NCBI RefSeq assembly: GCF_001679645.1 | Contig: NZ_LRUN01000067.1 | Span: 1-55,762, forward strand | Source of the DNA: Pseudomonas bananamidigenes | GTDB lineage: Bacteria; Pseudomonadota; Gammaproteobacteria; Pseudomonadales; Pseudomonadaceae | Reading direction: 5' to 3' | Length of the DNA: 55,762 nt | Part shown: positions 45,156 through 54,949 of the stretch, piece after piece | Position numbering within the stretch: the first letter of the stretch is position 1 | How the letters are laid out: the number at the start of each line of letters is the position of its first letter | Translations under genes and position numbers: made by a program | The notes under the pieces: generated by a model | The model's database searches: none | Seen by the model: only the letters and a program-made list of their open reading frames with translations | Told to the model about the DNA's origin: nothing

Positions 45156-45220
45156 TTGGCCGGCTGACTAGTATGAGGGCCTGAAATCTCACTGATCGGA
45201 CTGCACAGAAGGACACACGC

Positions 45221-46816
45221 ATGCGACGCTGGAACGGCTGGGGCGATGCAACCACGGTGGTCGAACTGCCGGCCCGGGGCGCAGGTTTTCTCCATGAGCG
45301 GCTGGGAGAAGGGCGCGCATTGCCCGACGCAACGCTTGAAGCCGCGCTGGCCCGGGTGCCGGTCTCGCGGCTGGTGCAACACGCGCTGTACAGCATCGAT
45401 GCCCACGATCGCCTGCTGCACGCCCGAGGACAGAGCCTGCCGGACTGGCTGGCGCTACGCGAAGGCGCGCTGGGCAACTATCCCGATGCCGTGGCGTTCC
45501 CCGAAACCGCCGAGCACATCCGCCAATTGCTGGCCCTCGCCCAGGCGCAGGACCTGTGCCTGATTCCCTACGGCGGCGGCACGTCGGTGGCCGGGCACAT
45601 CAATCCGCCGGACTCTGCGCGGCCTGTGGTGACGGTGTCGCTGGCGCGGATGAATCGCCTGTTCGACCTCGATGAACAAAGTCTGCTGGCGACTTTCGGC
45701 CCCGGCGCCAGCGGCCCGCAGGTCGAGAGCCAGTTGCGCGCCCGTGGCTACACGCTGGGACATTTCCCGCAGTCGTGGGAACTGTCGACGCTGGGCGGTT
45801 GGGTGGCCAGCCGTTCCAGCGGCCAGCAGTCGTTGCGCTATGGACGGATCGAGCAACTGTTCGCCGGCGGAACACTGGAAACCTTTGCCGGGCCGCTACA
45901 GATTCCAACCTTCCCGGCCTCGGCGGCCGGCCCGGATCTGCGTGAAGTAGTGCTGGGTTGCGAGGGACGTTTCGGGATCATTTCCGAGGTCAAGGTGCGG
46001 GTCAGTGCACTGCCGGCGGATGAGCGTTTCTACGGCGTGTTTCTGCCGAGTTGGAGCAAGGCGCTGCAAGCCATCCGGCAACTGGCCCAGGCGCGGGTCC
46101 CGCTGTCGATGCTGCGCTTGTCCAACGCGGTGGAAACCGAAACCCAACTGGCGCTGGCCGGTCACCCGCAACAGATTGCCTGGCTGGAAAAATACCTGAA
46201 CCTGCGCGGCGCGGGCGAAGGCAAGTGCCTGCTGACCTTCGGCGTGACCGGCAATCGCAAGCAGAATGCGCTGTCCCTGAGCCAGGCCCGTCAGCACCTG
46301 AAGGCCTTCGGTGGCGTGTTCACCGGTACGCTGCTCGGCAAGAAGTGGGCGCAGAACCGCTTTCGTTTTCCGTATCTGCGGGAGAACCTGTGGAACGCCG
46401 GTTATGTGGTCGACACCCTGGAAACCGCGACCGACTGGAGCAACGTCGACAACCTGCTCAACCGCATCGAAAACAGCCTGCGCGATGCCTTGGCGGCCGA
46501 GGGCGAACGGGTGCATGTGTTCACCCATCTGTCCCACGTCTATGGCGAAGGCTCGAGTATCTACACCACCTACGTGTTTCGCTCGGCGGCGGACTATCCC
46601 GCGACGCTCGCCCGCTGGAAAGCCCTCAAACACGCGGCCAGCCAGACCATCGTCGACAACCACGGCACCATCAGCCACCAGCACGGCGTGGGCAAGGATC
46701 ACGCGCCATACCTGCTGCGCGAAAAGGGCGAACTGGCGATGGACACCCTGCAGGCGCTGAGCCGGCACTTCGACCCGGCCGGGCGCCTGAACCCCGGCAC
46801 GCTGTTGCAGGAGTGA
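45221..46816 (+). CDS. FAD-binding oxidase, alkyl-DHAP synthase-like
   Basis: 531-aa VAO-type flavoprotein. FAD-binding PYGGGTSVAGH near residues 117-127 and GGWVASRSSGQQSLRYGRIE; the C-terminal SHQHGVGKDH (His486 to His488) corresponds to the His-rich active-site loop of alkylglycerone-phosphate synthase (HHHGVG). AGPS exchanges the acyl group of acyl-DHAP for a fatty alcohol in ether lipid synthesis. Here, next to GlpD- and glycerol-kinase-like genes, it may make or break a glycerol ether. One His of the triplet is Gln. ATG 45221 has AGAAGGA upstream. Confidence 0.8.
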   Translation: MRRWNGWGDATTVVELPARGAGFLHERLGEGRALPDATLEAALARVPVSRLVQHALYSIDAHDRLLHARGQSLPDWLALREGALGNYPDAVAFPETAEHIRQLLALAQAQDLCLIPYGGGTSVAGHINPPDSARPVVTVSLARMNRLFDLDEQSLLATFGPGASGPQVESQLRARGYTLGHFPQSWELSTLGGWVASRSSGQQSLRYGRIEQLFAGGTLETFAGPLQIPTFPASAAGPDLREVVLGCEGRFGIISEVKVRVSALPADERFYGVFLPSWSKALQAIRQLAQARVPLSMLRLSNAVETETQLALAGHPQQIAWLEKYLNLRGAGEGKCLLTFGVTGNRKQNALSLSQARQHLKAFGGVFTGTLLGKKWAQNRFRFPYLRENLWNAGYVVDTLETATDWSNVDNLLNRIENSLRDALAAEGERVHVFTHLSHVYGEGSSIYTTYVFRSAADYPATLARWKALKHAASQTIVDNHGTISHQHGVGKDHAPYLLREKGELAMDTLQALSRHFDPAGRLNPGTLLQE

Positions 46817-46821
46817 CCGCC

Positions 46822-48417
46822 ATGAGCGCGGACTGGAACGCCGAATGGCGCCAGCAAGTCCTGCCGACGCTGGCGGGTGAGAACTGGGATCTGATCGTCA
46901 TCGGCGGCGGCATCAGCGGCGCCGGCATCCTGCGTGAAGCCGCACGCCGTGGCTGGCGTTGCCTGCTGCTGGAGCAGCGTGATTTTGCTTGGGGCACGTC
47001 CAGCCGCTCTTCGAAAATGGTCCATGGCGGTTTGCGCTATATCGCCAAGGGCCAGTGGCGCCTGACCCGGGATTCGGTGCGCGAACGCCAGCGCCTGCTC
47101 GACGAAGCACCGGGGCTGGTGGAACCGATGAGCTTCATGATGCCGCACTATCGCGGCGGCTTCCCCGGGCCTCGGGTGCTGGGTGGTTTGTTGTCGGTGT
47201 ATGACGCATTGGCCGGGCGCCGGGATCATCGTTTCCATAACGCACAGCAACTGCGTTATCTGGCGCCGGGCGTGAAAGAAAACGGCTTGCTGGGCGGCAC
47301 CTGTTTTGTCGATGCGCTGACCGATGACGCGCGGCTGGTAATGCGCGTGTTGAGCGAAGCGCGGGCCGATGGCGCGGTGGTGCTCAACGGTGTGCGCGTC
47401 GAACATCTGCTGCGGGAAAACGGGCGGGTGTACGGGGTTCAGGTCGAGGACTGCGAGGCCGGCGCCTCACTGCAATTGCGTTGTGGTGTGTTGGCGGTGG
47501 CCACCGGGGCCTGGGCCGAACGCTTGCGTCCGGCCGAAGCGCCACGTCAGTTGCGCCCGTTGCGCGGCAGTCATTTGCTGCTGCCGGGCTGGCGCTTGCC
47601 GGTGGCGCAGGCCTTTACGTTTATGCACGAGCAGGATCGGCGACCAGTGTTCGTTTTCCCGTGGGAAGGCGCCACGGTGGTGGGCACCACCGACCTCGAT
47701 CACCGCGAGAATCTGGACCAGAGCGCGAGCATCAGCGGTGAAGAACTGGACTATCTGCTGGCCGCCTGCCGACAGCAGTTTCCCGGCGCTGAAGTGACAG
47801 CGGCCGACGTGCTTTCAACCTGGTCCGGCGTGCGCCCGGTGGTGGGCAGTGCAGCGGGTGAGCATCAAGACAAACCGTCGAACGAAACCCGTGAACATGT
47901 GCTGTGGCAGGAGCCGGGTTGCGTCACGCTGGCCGGCGGCAAACTCACGACGTTCCGCCCGCAAGCCATCGAAGTGCTTAAAGCTTGCGCCGACATGCTC
48001 GGTCGTTCTTTCGAAGATGATGCCGCGCCGGTATTCGCGGCGGTACCGCCACTGACGATTCCCGGTCTCAGCCCCGGCCAGTGGCGACGTCTGGCCGGGC
48101 GACATGGCCGAGACCTGCCGAGGCTGGCGCAACTGCTCACCGAACTGGGCCATGAAACGGTCGGCGCCACCGACACCTTGTGGGCCGAACTGGCCTTCGC
48201 CTGCGACGCGGAAATGGTCCTGCATCTGGATGACCTGCTGCTGCGTCGAACCCGTCTCGGCCTGTTGCTGCCCCATGGCGGCGCCGATTATTTCCCGGGC
48301 ATTCGCCGACTCTGCCAGCCACGACTGGGCTGGGACGACGAACGCTGGCAACAGGAACAGCAACGCTATCAGGCGTTATGGCAACGCCATCACGGCCTGC
48401 CGGAAATCGTGCAGTGA
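46822..48417 (+). CDS. FAD-dependent glycerol-3-phosphate dehydrogenase
   Basis: 531-aa GlpD/GlpA-family flavoenzyme: FAD motif VIGGGISGAGILREAARRG, then SSRSSKMVHGGLRYIAKGQ and FPWEGATVVGTTDLDH. Oxidises glycerol-3-phosphate to DHAP with quinone as acceptor, on the inner membrane. ATG 46822 lies 5 bases after the oxidase stop behind GGAG. Its sequence and context differ from housekeeping glpD, which normally sits in the glpFK region. Confidence 0.88.
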   Translation: MSADWNAEWRQQVLPTLAGENWDLIVIGGGISGAGILREAARRGWRCLLLEQRDFAWGTSSRSSKMVHGGLRYIAKGQWRLTRDSVRERQRLLDEAPGLVEPMSFMMPHYRGGFPGPRVLGGLLSVYDALAGRRDHRFHNAQQLRYLAPGVKENGLLGGTCFVDALTDDARLVMRVLSEARADGAVVLNGVRVEHLLRENGRVYGVQVEDCEAGASLQLRCGVLAVATGAWAERLRPAEAPRQLRPLRGSHLLLPGWRLPVAQAFTFMHEQDRRPVFVFPWEGATVVGTTDLDHRENLDQSASISGEELDYLLAACRQQFPGAEVTAADVLSTWSGVRPVVGSAAGEHQDKPSNETREHVLWQEPGCVTLAGGKLTTFRPQAIEVLKACADMLGRSFEDDAAPVFAAVPPLTIPGLSPGQWRRLAGRHGRDLPRLAQLLTELGHETVGATDTLWAELAFACDAEMVLHLDDLLLRRTRLGLLLPHGGADYFPGIRRLCQPRLGWDDERWQQEQQRYQALWQRHHGLPEIVQ

Positions 48418-48437
48418 TGCCCCTCGAAGAGAGCTCC

Positions 48438-50006
48438 ATGGACAACCACCCGAACAAGCGTTACCTGCTGGCCATCGACAATGGCACCCAGAGCGTGCGC
48501 GCGCTGCTCTTCGATTTGCAGGGCAATCTGCTCGGCAAGGGCAAGGTTGAATTGCAGGCCTATTACTCGACGCAACCGGGCTGGGCCGAGCAGGATCCGG
48601 AATATTACTGGGCGAAACTGGGCGAGGCCTGCCAACAGGTGTGGGCGCAAACCGGCATCGATCGTTCGCAGATTGCCGGGGTTTCCCTGACCACCCAGCG
48701 TGGCACGGTGATCAACGTCGACGCTCAGGGCAAGCCGCTGCGCCCGGCGATTCTCTGGCTCGATCAGCGCCAGAGCGAAGTCGAAGGCGGGATCAAGGGG
48801 CCGTGGGGCTGGCTGTTTAAACTGGCCGGCGCGCAGGCCACCGTGGATTACTTTCGCGCTCAGGCCGAGGCCAACTGGATCGCCCGCCATCAGCCTGATG
48901 TGTGGGCGGCGACCGACAAATTTCTGCTGCTCTCCGGGTTTCTCACGCATCGCCTGTGCGGGCGCTTCGTCGACTCGGTGGGTTGTTGCGTCGGCTACCT
49001 GCCGTTCGACTTCAAACGGCTGCGCTGGGCCGCAACCCGTGACTGGAAATGGCAGGCGCTGGCGGTGCGTCCCGAGCAACTGCCCACCTTGCACAAACCC
49101 GGTGAAACCCTCGGCCATATCAGCGCCGAAGCGAGTCTTCATACCGGCATTCCCGAAGGCGTGCCGCTGATTGCGGCGGGGGCGGACAAGGCTTGTGAAG
49201 TGCTCGGTTCCGGCGTCGTTGACTCGGGCACGGTGTGCCTGTCCTACGGCACCACCGCGACGATCACCAGCACCCGCTCGCGCTATCTGGAAATCGTCCC
49301 GTTGATTCCGCCGTACCCGTCGGCGGTGCCGGATCAGTACAACTGCGAGGTGATGATTTATCGCGGGTACTGGATGGTCAGCTGGTTCAAGAACGAGTTC
49401 GGCCTGCGGGAAATGCAGCAGGCCAGAGAACAGGGCATCGAGCCCGAGCAGCTGTTCGACGCGCTGGTCGAGGCGGTGCCGCCGGGCTCGATGGGATTGA
49501 TGCTGCAACCGTACTGGTCACCGGGGATTCGTGAGCCGGGTGTCGAAGCCAAAGGCGCGATGATCGGCTTCGGTGACGTGCACACCCGCGCGCACATTTA
49601 CCGGGCAATCCTCGAAGGCCTGGCTTATGCGTTGCGTCAGGGCATGGAGAAAATCGAGAAGCGCTCGAAGATCTCCGTCACCCGTTTGCGAGTGGCTGGC
49701 GGTGGTTCGCAAAGTGATGCAGCGATGCAACTGACGGCGAACATTTTCGGCCTGCCGGCGGAGCGTCCGCACGTCTACGAAGCGTCCGGTCTGGGGGCGG
49801 CGATTTGTTGTGCGGTGGGATTGGGATTGCACGCGGATTTCCCCACGGCGATTGCGGCGATGACCCGGGTCGGCGCGGTATTCATGCCGCAGCCCGAGGC
49901 GCAAAAGGTCTATGAGCGACTGTACAGGGACGTGTATCTGCGCATGTACCGGCAGCTCAAGCCGTTGTACCAGAACATCCGCAAGATCACCGGTTACCCG
50001 GCCTGA
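48438..50006 (+). CDS. FGGY-family carbohydrate (glycerol-like) kinase
   Basis: 522-aa FGGY kinase. Phosphate-1 motif AIDNGTQSVRALLFD, GVSLTTQRGTVI, adenosine-binding SYGTTATITS, and the FGGY-like RVAGGGSQSDAAMQLTANI. Substrate could be glycerol, a glycerol ether or a pentulose. I chose ATG 48438 with GAAGAGAG upstream; an in-frame ATG at 48417 overlaps the dehydrogenase stop. Same operon as the two preceding enzymes. Confidence 0.86.
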   Translation: MDNHPNKRYLLAIDNGTQSVRALLFDLQGNLLGKGKVELQAYYSTQPGWAEQDPEYYWAKLGEACQQVWAQTGIDRSQIAGVSLTTQRGTVINVDAQGKPLRPAILWLDQRQSEVEGGIKGPWGWLFKLAGAQATVDYFRAQAEANWIARHQPDVWAATDKFLLLSGFLTHRLCGRFVDSVGCCVGYLPFDFKRLRWAATRDWKWQALAVRPEQLPTLHKPGETLGHISAEASLHTGIPEGVPLIAAGADKACEVLGSGVVDSGTVCLSYGTTATITSTRSRYLEIVPLIPPYPSAVPDQYNCEVMIYRGYWMVSWFKNEFGLREMQQAREQGIEPEQLFDALVEAVPPGSMGLMLQPYWSPGIREPGVEAKGAMIGFGDVHTRAHIYRAILEGLAYALRQGMEKIEKRSKISVTRLRVAGGGSQSDAAMQLTANIFGLPAERPHVYEASGLGAAICCAVGLGLHADFPTAIAAMTRVGAVFMPQPEAQKVYERLYRDVYLRMYRQLKPLYQNIRKITGYPA

Positions 50007-50122
50007 ACGAACAGCGCACGTGGCGCTATCGGAGAACTTTTCTGGTGAGATCGGACAGTGTCAGGGGCGGGGTCGATTGTTAGGCTCGATCCCCACGGCA
50101 CACATAACAAGAACCAGAAGCA

Positions 50123-51408
50123 ATGAAGCTGATCTCCCTCCTGCTGCTTTGCACAATGGCCCCGACGGCGTGGGGCTGGTCGAATCATACGGTGGGCAGT
50201 TACCTGGCGTTGCAGGATCTGCCGGCGTTGCGCGATGCATCGCCCGTCGAAGTCGAACCGCTGGAGCGGTTTCTCTCCGATCAGTATCCGGCCATCGTCG
50301 TGTTGCTCGATGAGCAGGAGCGCTTCGCCCGCGAACACTTCAAGCAATACCCGCCGCGCCCCGACAACCTGAAATTGCCAGCGGTGCCGAGCGACAATCT
50401 GCGCCACGACTTCCTCACCGCGCTGCGGATCAATCCGCAGATTCATCTGGCAATGGTCATCCAGCCGTTGCCGGGCAAAGACCTGCCCGAACGCGAGCAT
50501 CTGCAAGCCGACCAGGTGATGGTCGAGCAGACGCTTTCACCCTGGAATCGCCAGCGTTTCATCCGCGTGGCCGATCACGAAAAAGTCGCGCCCCTCGCCG
50601 TGCTGGCGAGCGCCGCCGATGAGCCGGACTACGGCCACGACATCAATCTTTTCAGCGACAACCCCGGCGACGTCGCCGCGTTGTACGGCTTCGGCCCGCA
50701 GCCGTTTGGCGATGCGCGCTTCCAGTACAGCTCCCAGGCGCCGTTCCACATGGGCTTCTTCCATGAGAGCCCGGTGGTCTACGCGGCCGCCGGATTTCTT
50801 GAGCGCAGCTGGCCGGACTGGCGCGCGTATCAGTACATGGGGCTGGCGCGACTGGCGTTTGCCAGCGGTCATTCCTACTGGGGTTATCGCTTTCTCGGTT
50901 GGGGCCTGCACCACGTTCAGGACCTGACCCAGCCGTATCACGCCAAGCCGTTGCCCGGCGTCGAACTGCCGAGCCTTCTGCTGCTGGAGGGCAAAGCCCT
51001 GGCCGGTTTTGCGGAAGGCAAACAGGCGTCCATCGAACGGGTCGCGACCGCCACATGGAAGTCGAGAAATACCAGTCGACCTGGCTGCGTCGCGTGCTGC
51101 GCGCCGGTCAGCCGCATCCGATGCTCGATGCTTACGCCGATGCCGCCGGGGACGCGCATTACCCGCCGTACTCCGTGGACTACCTGCGTGAAGTGGTGAG
51201 CGCCGAGTCTGTAGACGACTCCGCCGCCTTCGATGAAGCCATCGGCCAATGGCTTGAGGCGGCGCCGGTCACCAGCGACTTCAGTGCCGGCAATCAGTTG
51301 CAGCAAGAGAATTTCGACCATCCGGAGCTCAACCGGCAACTACTCAGACTGCTCGGCCATTTCGGCGCCCATAGCCGGATTTATGTCAGCGCGGGACTGG
51401 CGCCCTGA
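50123..51408 (+). pseudogene. Zinc phospholipase C/P1-nuclease-fold gene, frameshifted
   Basis: Exported protein with signal peptide ending TAWG, so that the mature protein begins WSNHT: an N-terminal Trp is a zinc ligand in the phospholipase C/S1-P1 nuclease family. The family motif appears as GLHHVQDLTQPYHAK, with further His in GHSYWGYRF and FHMGFFHES. Near 51045-51052 the frame is broken: homologous sequence continues (HMEVEKYQSTWLRRVL to SAGLAP) in the frame that needs one added base. So a one-base deletion, or a sequencing error, splits the gene; translation of the first part runs on to a stop at 51199. If the error is technical, the intact protein has about 428 aa. Confidence 0.72.
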
Positions 51409-51453
51409 GCATCGCGGCAACACACAACAATAAGAACAGGGAAGGAGGAACAG

Positions 51454-53412
51454 ATGATCAACACTCGATTGCGCCTGTCTGGCGTAGCGCTCCCCGGTGT
51501 CGGTTTGGCAGGGCTGCTGCAACTCTGCGCAGTCGACGCGGTGCAGGCCGCCGAGTTCAGCGTGCTGGACAATCAGGTCACCGGCTCGCTCGACACGACT
51601 CTGTCCTATGGCCGCTTGTGGCGGGTTCAGGGCCGGGACAAGAACAACGATGACGTCAACACCAACGACGGCAATCGCAACTTCGACACCGGGCTGGTTT
51701 CCGAGGTGTACAAGATCACTTCGGAGCTGGAGGCCAACTACCAGAACTACGGGATGTTCCTGCGCGGCACCGCGTTCTACGACACCCAGTTGATGGACAA
51801 GCGCAACGACTACTACCACAACAACAGCCCGTCGCAGCCGAGCCAGAGTTATCCCCAGGACGACCGTTTCACCAGCCAGACCCGCGACATCGCCGGCAGC
51901 CGGATCGAGATGCTCGACGCCTACGTCCATGGTAGCTGGGACGTTGCGCAAATGCCGGTGACGGCGCGGGTTGGGCGTCAGGTGTTCAACTGGGGCGAGG
52001 GGATTTTCTATCGCGGCGGGATCAACACCACCAACCCGGTGGACGCCGCCAAGTACCGCTTGCCCGGCGCCGAGGTCAAGGAAGTGCTGATGCCGGTGGA
52101 GGCGGTCAGCTTCAACATCGGCCTGACCGACAGCCTGACCATGGAAAGTTTCTACCAGACCAACTGGAAAGAAACCCGCATCGACCCGGTCGGCACCTTT
52201 TACTCGCAGACCGACCTGTTCGCCGACGGCGGCAACACCGCTTACAACAACTTCAGCGGCACCGCCCTCGACACGCCGGTGCCAGGGTTCGGCAATGTCA
52301 TCGGCCTGTACAGCGCATTGGGCAACAACCCGATGCTGGGCCCGGCGTTGAAATCCACCGGCCTCTACGCCAATGGCGTGACCCCGGCCTATGGCAACAC
52401 CCTGAAAGTGGCGTCCATCGGCAAGGACTACAACGCGCGCAACGACGGCCAGTTCGGCTTTGCCTTTCGCTACATCGCCGAAGAACTCAACAGCACCGAG
52501 TTCGGCCTGTACATGGTCAACTACCACGCCAAGGAACCGACCATCGCCGCCGACCTCGGTGGCTACAAGGGCATCGACATGAATGCCCTTACCAACATGC
52601 TCTCCAGCGTTGCCGGCAGTCAGGCCGGGGCTCTCGCCAACGGTCTGGCGACCGCCGATGTGATGGGCAACATCCAGGCCCATCGGCGGTATGCCGAAGA
52701 CATCCGCATGTACGGCTTCAGTTTCAACACCACCCTGGGCAATGCCTCGGTGTTCGGTGAACTGGCCTATCGGCCGAACCTGCCCATCGGCATCGCCGCC
52801 ACCAACGACTTGATCGGCGATCTGGCCAATGGCGCTGCGGCGGCGGTGTCCGGCAAGGCCATCAACGTCGGCGGGCAAATGGTCACCCTCGACAGCCGGA
52901 TCAACAACGCCGAGCGGGTGGAAGCGTTCAACACCTCGCTGGGCAGCATCTACAACTTCGGCCCGACCCTGTCGTTCGACTCGATGTTCGGCATCTTCGA
53001 ACTGGCCTCCGAGCACTTGCGCGGCAGCAGTCTGCAATACACCGCCTACGACGGCAGCACCCGCTACTACGCCGGTACCGGCAACACATCGTACGTGTCC
53101 GGCGGTGATCGCGACGATCAGGTCAACCGCAATTCCTACAGCTACACGGTGATGTTCAACGGCACCTGGAACGATGTGTACGCCGGGATCAACGTCTCGC
53201 CTTACGTCGTCTACAAGGACGACTTCAAGGGCAACAGCTACCAGGCCGGTAACGCCATCGACGGGCGCAAGGCCTACACCCTCGGGGTCAAGGCCAACTA
53301 CCAGAACAGGCTCGAAGCCGAACTGCAATACACCGAGTTCTGGGGCGGCGGGCAGAACAACGGCATCCGCGACCGCGACAACGTCGGGTTCAACCTCAAG
53401 TATTTCTTGTGA
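51454..53412 (+). CDS. DUF1302 family outer-membrane protein
   Basis: 652-aa exported protein of the DUF1302 family: signal peptide ending VQAAEF, then TGSLDTTLSYGRLWR and the family core VGRQVFNWGEGIFYRGGINT, NPVDAAKYRLPGAEVKE. The ending NLKYFL is barrel-like. DUF1302 and DUF1329 proteins usually occur together and near lipid or hydrophobic compound metabolism and RND exporters. Excellent ribosome site (GGGAAGGAGGAAC). Located after the glycerol-phosphate enzymes and the phospholipase-like gene. Confidence 0.9.
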   Translation: MINTRLRLSGVALPGVGLAGLLQLCAVDAVQAAEFSVLDNQVTGSLDTTLSYGRLWRVQGRDKNNDDVNTNDGNRNFDTGLVSEVYKITSELEANYQNYGMFLRGTAFYDTQLMDKRNDYYHNNSPSQPSQSYPQDDRFTSQTRDIAGSRIEMLDAYVHGSWDVAQMPVTARVGRQVFNWGEGIFYRGGINTTNPVDAAKYRLPGAEVKEVLMPVEAVSFNIGLTDSLTMESFYQTNWKETRIDPVGTFYSQTDLFADGGNTAYNNFSGTALDTPVPGFGNVIGLYSALGNNPMLGPALKSTGLYANGVTPAYGNTLKVASIGKDYNARNDGQFGFAFRYIAEELNSTEFGLYMVNYHAKEPTIAADLGGYKGIDMNALTNMLSSVAGSQAGALANGLATADVMGNIQAHRRYAEDIRMYGFSFNTTLGNASVFGELAYRPNLPIGIAATNDLIGDLANGAAAAVSGKAINVGGQMVTLDSRINNAERVEAFNTSLGSIYNFGPTLSFDSMFGIFELASEHLRGSSLQYTAYDGSTRYYAGTGNTSYVSGGDRDDQVNRNSYSYTVMFNGTWNDVYAGINVSPYVVYKDDFKGNSYQAGNAIDGRKAYTLGVKANYQNRLEAELQYTEFWGGGQNNGIRDRDNVGFNLKYFL

Positions 53413-53444
53413 GTCCACAGGTTTTTTGAATTCGGAGAACGAAC

Positions 53445-54818
53445 ATGTTTCCTGCATCACGACTGACCAAGACCACACTGGCGTTGCTCTTGAGCCTCAC
53501 CGCCGCAAGCACGCTGGCCGCCATCTCGCCCCAGCGGGCCGAACAACTGAAAACCACGCTCACCCCCATGGGCGCCGAGCGCGCCGGCAACGCGGCCGGC
53601 ACCATTCCGGCGTGGACCGGCGGCATCACCCAGGCCCCGGCGGGCTACAAACCCGGTCAGCATCACCCCGATCCCTACGCGGCGGACAAGCCGCTGTTCA
53701 CCATCACCAAGGCCAATCTCGACCAGTACAAGGCGCATCTCACACCGGGCCAGATTGCTCTGTTCAACAGCTACCCCGACACCTTCCAGATGCCGGTTTA
53801 TCCCTCGCGTCGATCCGGTTCGGCGCCGCAATGGCTGTATGACAACACCTTGAAAAACGCGACCTCGGCCAAACTGCTGGAGGGCGGCAGCGGGTTCGCC
53901 GATGCGTATGGCGGCGTGCCGTTCCCGGTGCCCAAGGATGGTGTCGAAGTGTTGTGGAACCACATCACCCGCTATCGCGGCATCTACGTCGTCCGTCGTG
54001 CTTCCGAAGCGCCGGTACAGCGCAACGGCAGTTTCGCGCTGGTGACCTCGCAGCAGGAGGGCTTCTTCAACTACTACCGCCCGGGCGGCCAGTTCGCCGA
54101 CCTGAAAAACATCCTGTTCTACTACCTCGCCTTCGTGAAAAGCCCGGCGCGTCTCGCCGGTGGTGCCGCACTGGTTCATGAGACGCTGGACCAGCTCAAG
54201 GAACCCCGTCAGGCCTGGATCTACGACGCCGGCCAACGCCGCGTGCGCCGTGCACCGAACCTCGCCTACGACACGCCGATCGCCTCATCCGATGGCCTGC
54301 GTACCGCAGACGACACCGACCTGTTCAACGGCTCCCCCGACCGCTTCGATTGGAAGCTCAAGGGCAAGCAGGAAATCTACATCCCCTACAACAACTACAA
54401 AGTCGGCAGCCCCGAAGTGAAATACGCCCAATTGCTCACCCCCGGCCACCTCAACCCGCAATACACCCGCTACGAACTGCACCGGGTCTGGGTGGTGGAA
54501 GGCACGCTCAAACCGGGTGCGCGGCATGTCTATTCCAAGCGAGTGCTGTTTCTGGACGAGGACAGCTGGGGCGCTGCGCTGGTGGACCAGTACGACGGGC
54601 GAGGGGAGTTGTGGCGCGTGTCGATGGCCTACCTGAAAAACTTCTACGACCTGCCCACCACCTGGAGCGCACTGGACGTCTTCCACGACTTGCAGGCCCG
54701 GCGTTACTACGTGCAGAACCTGGATAACGAAGAGGCCTCCACCGTCGACTTCTCGCAACCGATGCCGGAGGACGCGTATTTCATGCCGTCGGCGTTGCGG
54801 CAGCGGGGGACGCGTTAA
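53445..54818 (+). CDS. DUF1329 family exported protein
   Basis: 457-aa exported protein with signal peptide (LALLLSLTAASTLAA) and DUF1329 patterns: GNAAGTIPAWTGGI, KPLFTITKANLDQYKAHLTPGQ, RRVRRAPNLAYDTP and ARHVYSKRVLFLDEDSW. LolB/LolA-like fold is suspected for the family. Partner of the DUF1302 protein 32 bases upstream; together they may move a lipid-like substrate through the periplasm and outer membrane. GGAGAA precedes the ATG. Confidence 0.9.
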   Translation: MFPASRLTKTTLALLLSLTAASTLAAISPQRAEQLKTTLTPMGAERAGNAAGTIPAWTGGITQAPAGYKPGQHHPDPYAADKPLFTITKANLDQYKAHLTPGQIALFNSYPDTFQMPVYPSRRSGSAPQWLYDNTLKNATSAKLLEGGSGFADAYGGVPFPVPKDGVEVLWNHITRYRGIYVVRRASEAPVQRNGSFALVTSQQEGFFNYYRPGGQFADLKNILFYYLAFVKSPARLAGGAALVHETLDQLKEPRQAWIYDAGQRRVRRAPNLAYDTPIASSDGLRTADDTDLFNGSPDRFDWKLKGKQEIYIPYNNYKVGSPEVKYAQLLTPGHLNPQYTRYELHRVWVVEGTLKPGARHVYSKRVLFLDEDSWGAALVDQYDGRGELWRVSMAYLKNFYDLPTTWSALDVFHDLQARRYYVQNLDNEEASTVDFSQPMPEDAYFMPSALRQRGTR

Positions 54819-54830
54819 GTGATCTGACGC

Positions 54831-54922
54831 AATCGCGGGCAAGCCCGCTCCCACAGGTAAAGAGTCGAACACAGTCTCTGTGTACGCCTCAGAATTTTGT
54901 GGGAGCGGGCTTGCCCGCGATT
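54831..54922. repeat. REP pair (BIME)
   Basis: Two 25-bp perfect inverted copies of the Pseudomonas REP sequence (54831-54855 and 54898-54922; CGCGGGCAAGCCCGCTCCC and its complement) around a 42-base spacer. It sits between convergent genes and can form a strong hairpin that protects or terminates both mRNAs. Confidence 0.92.
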
Positions 54923-54949
54923 GGATTTCGCTTCAGCGCTGGTTGTAGG

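Noticed and set aside
54831..54922. CRISPR or attachment site at the paired repeats
   Set aside because: Only two inverted copies of the common Pseudomonas REP; no regular spacers, no integrase or cas genes.
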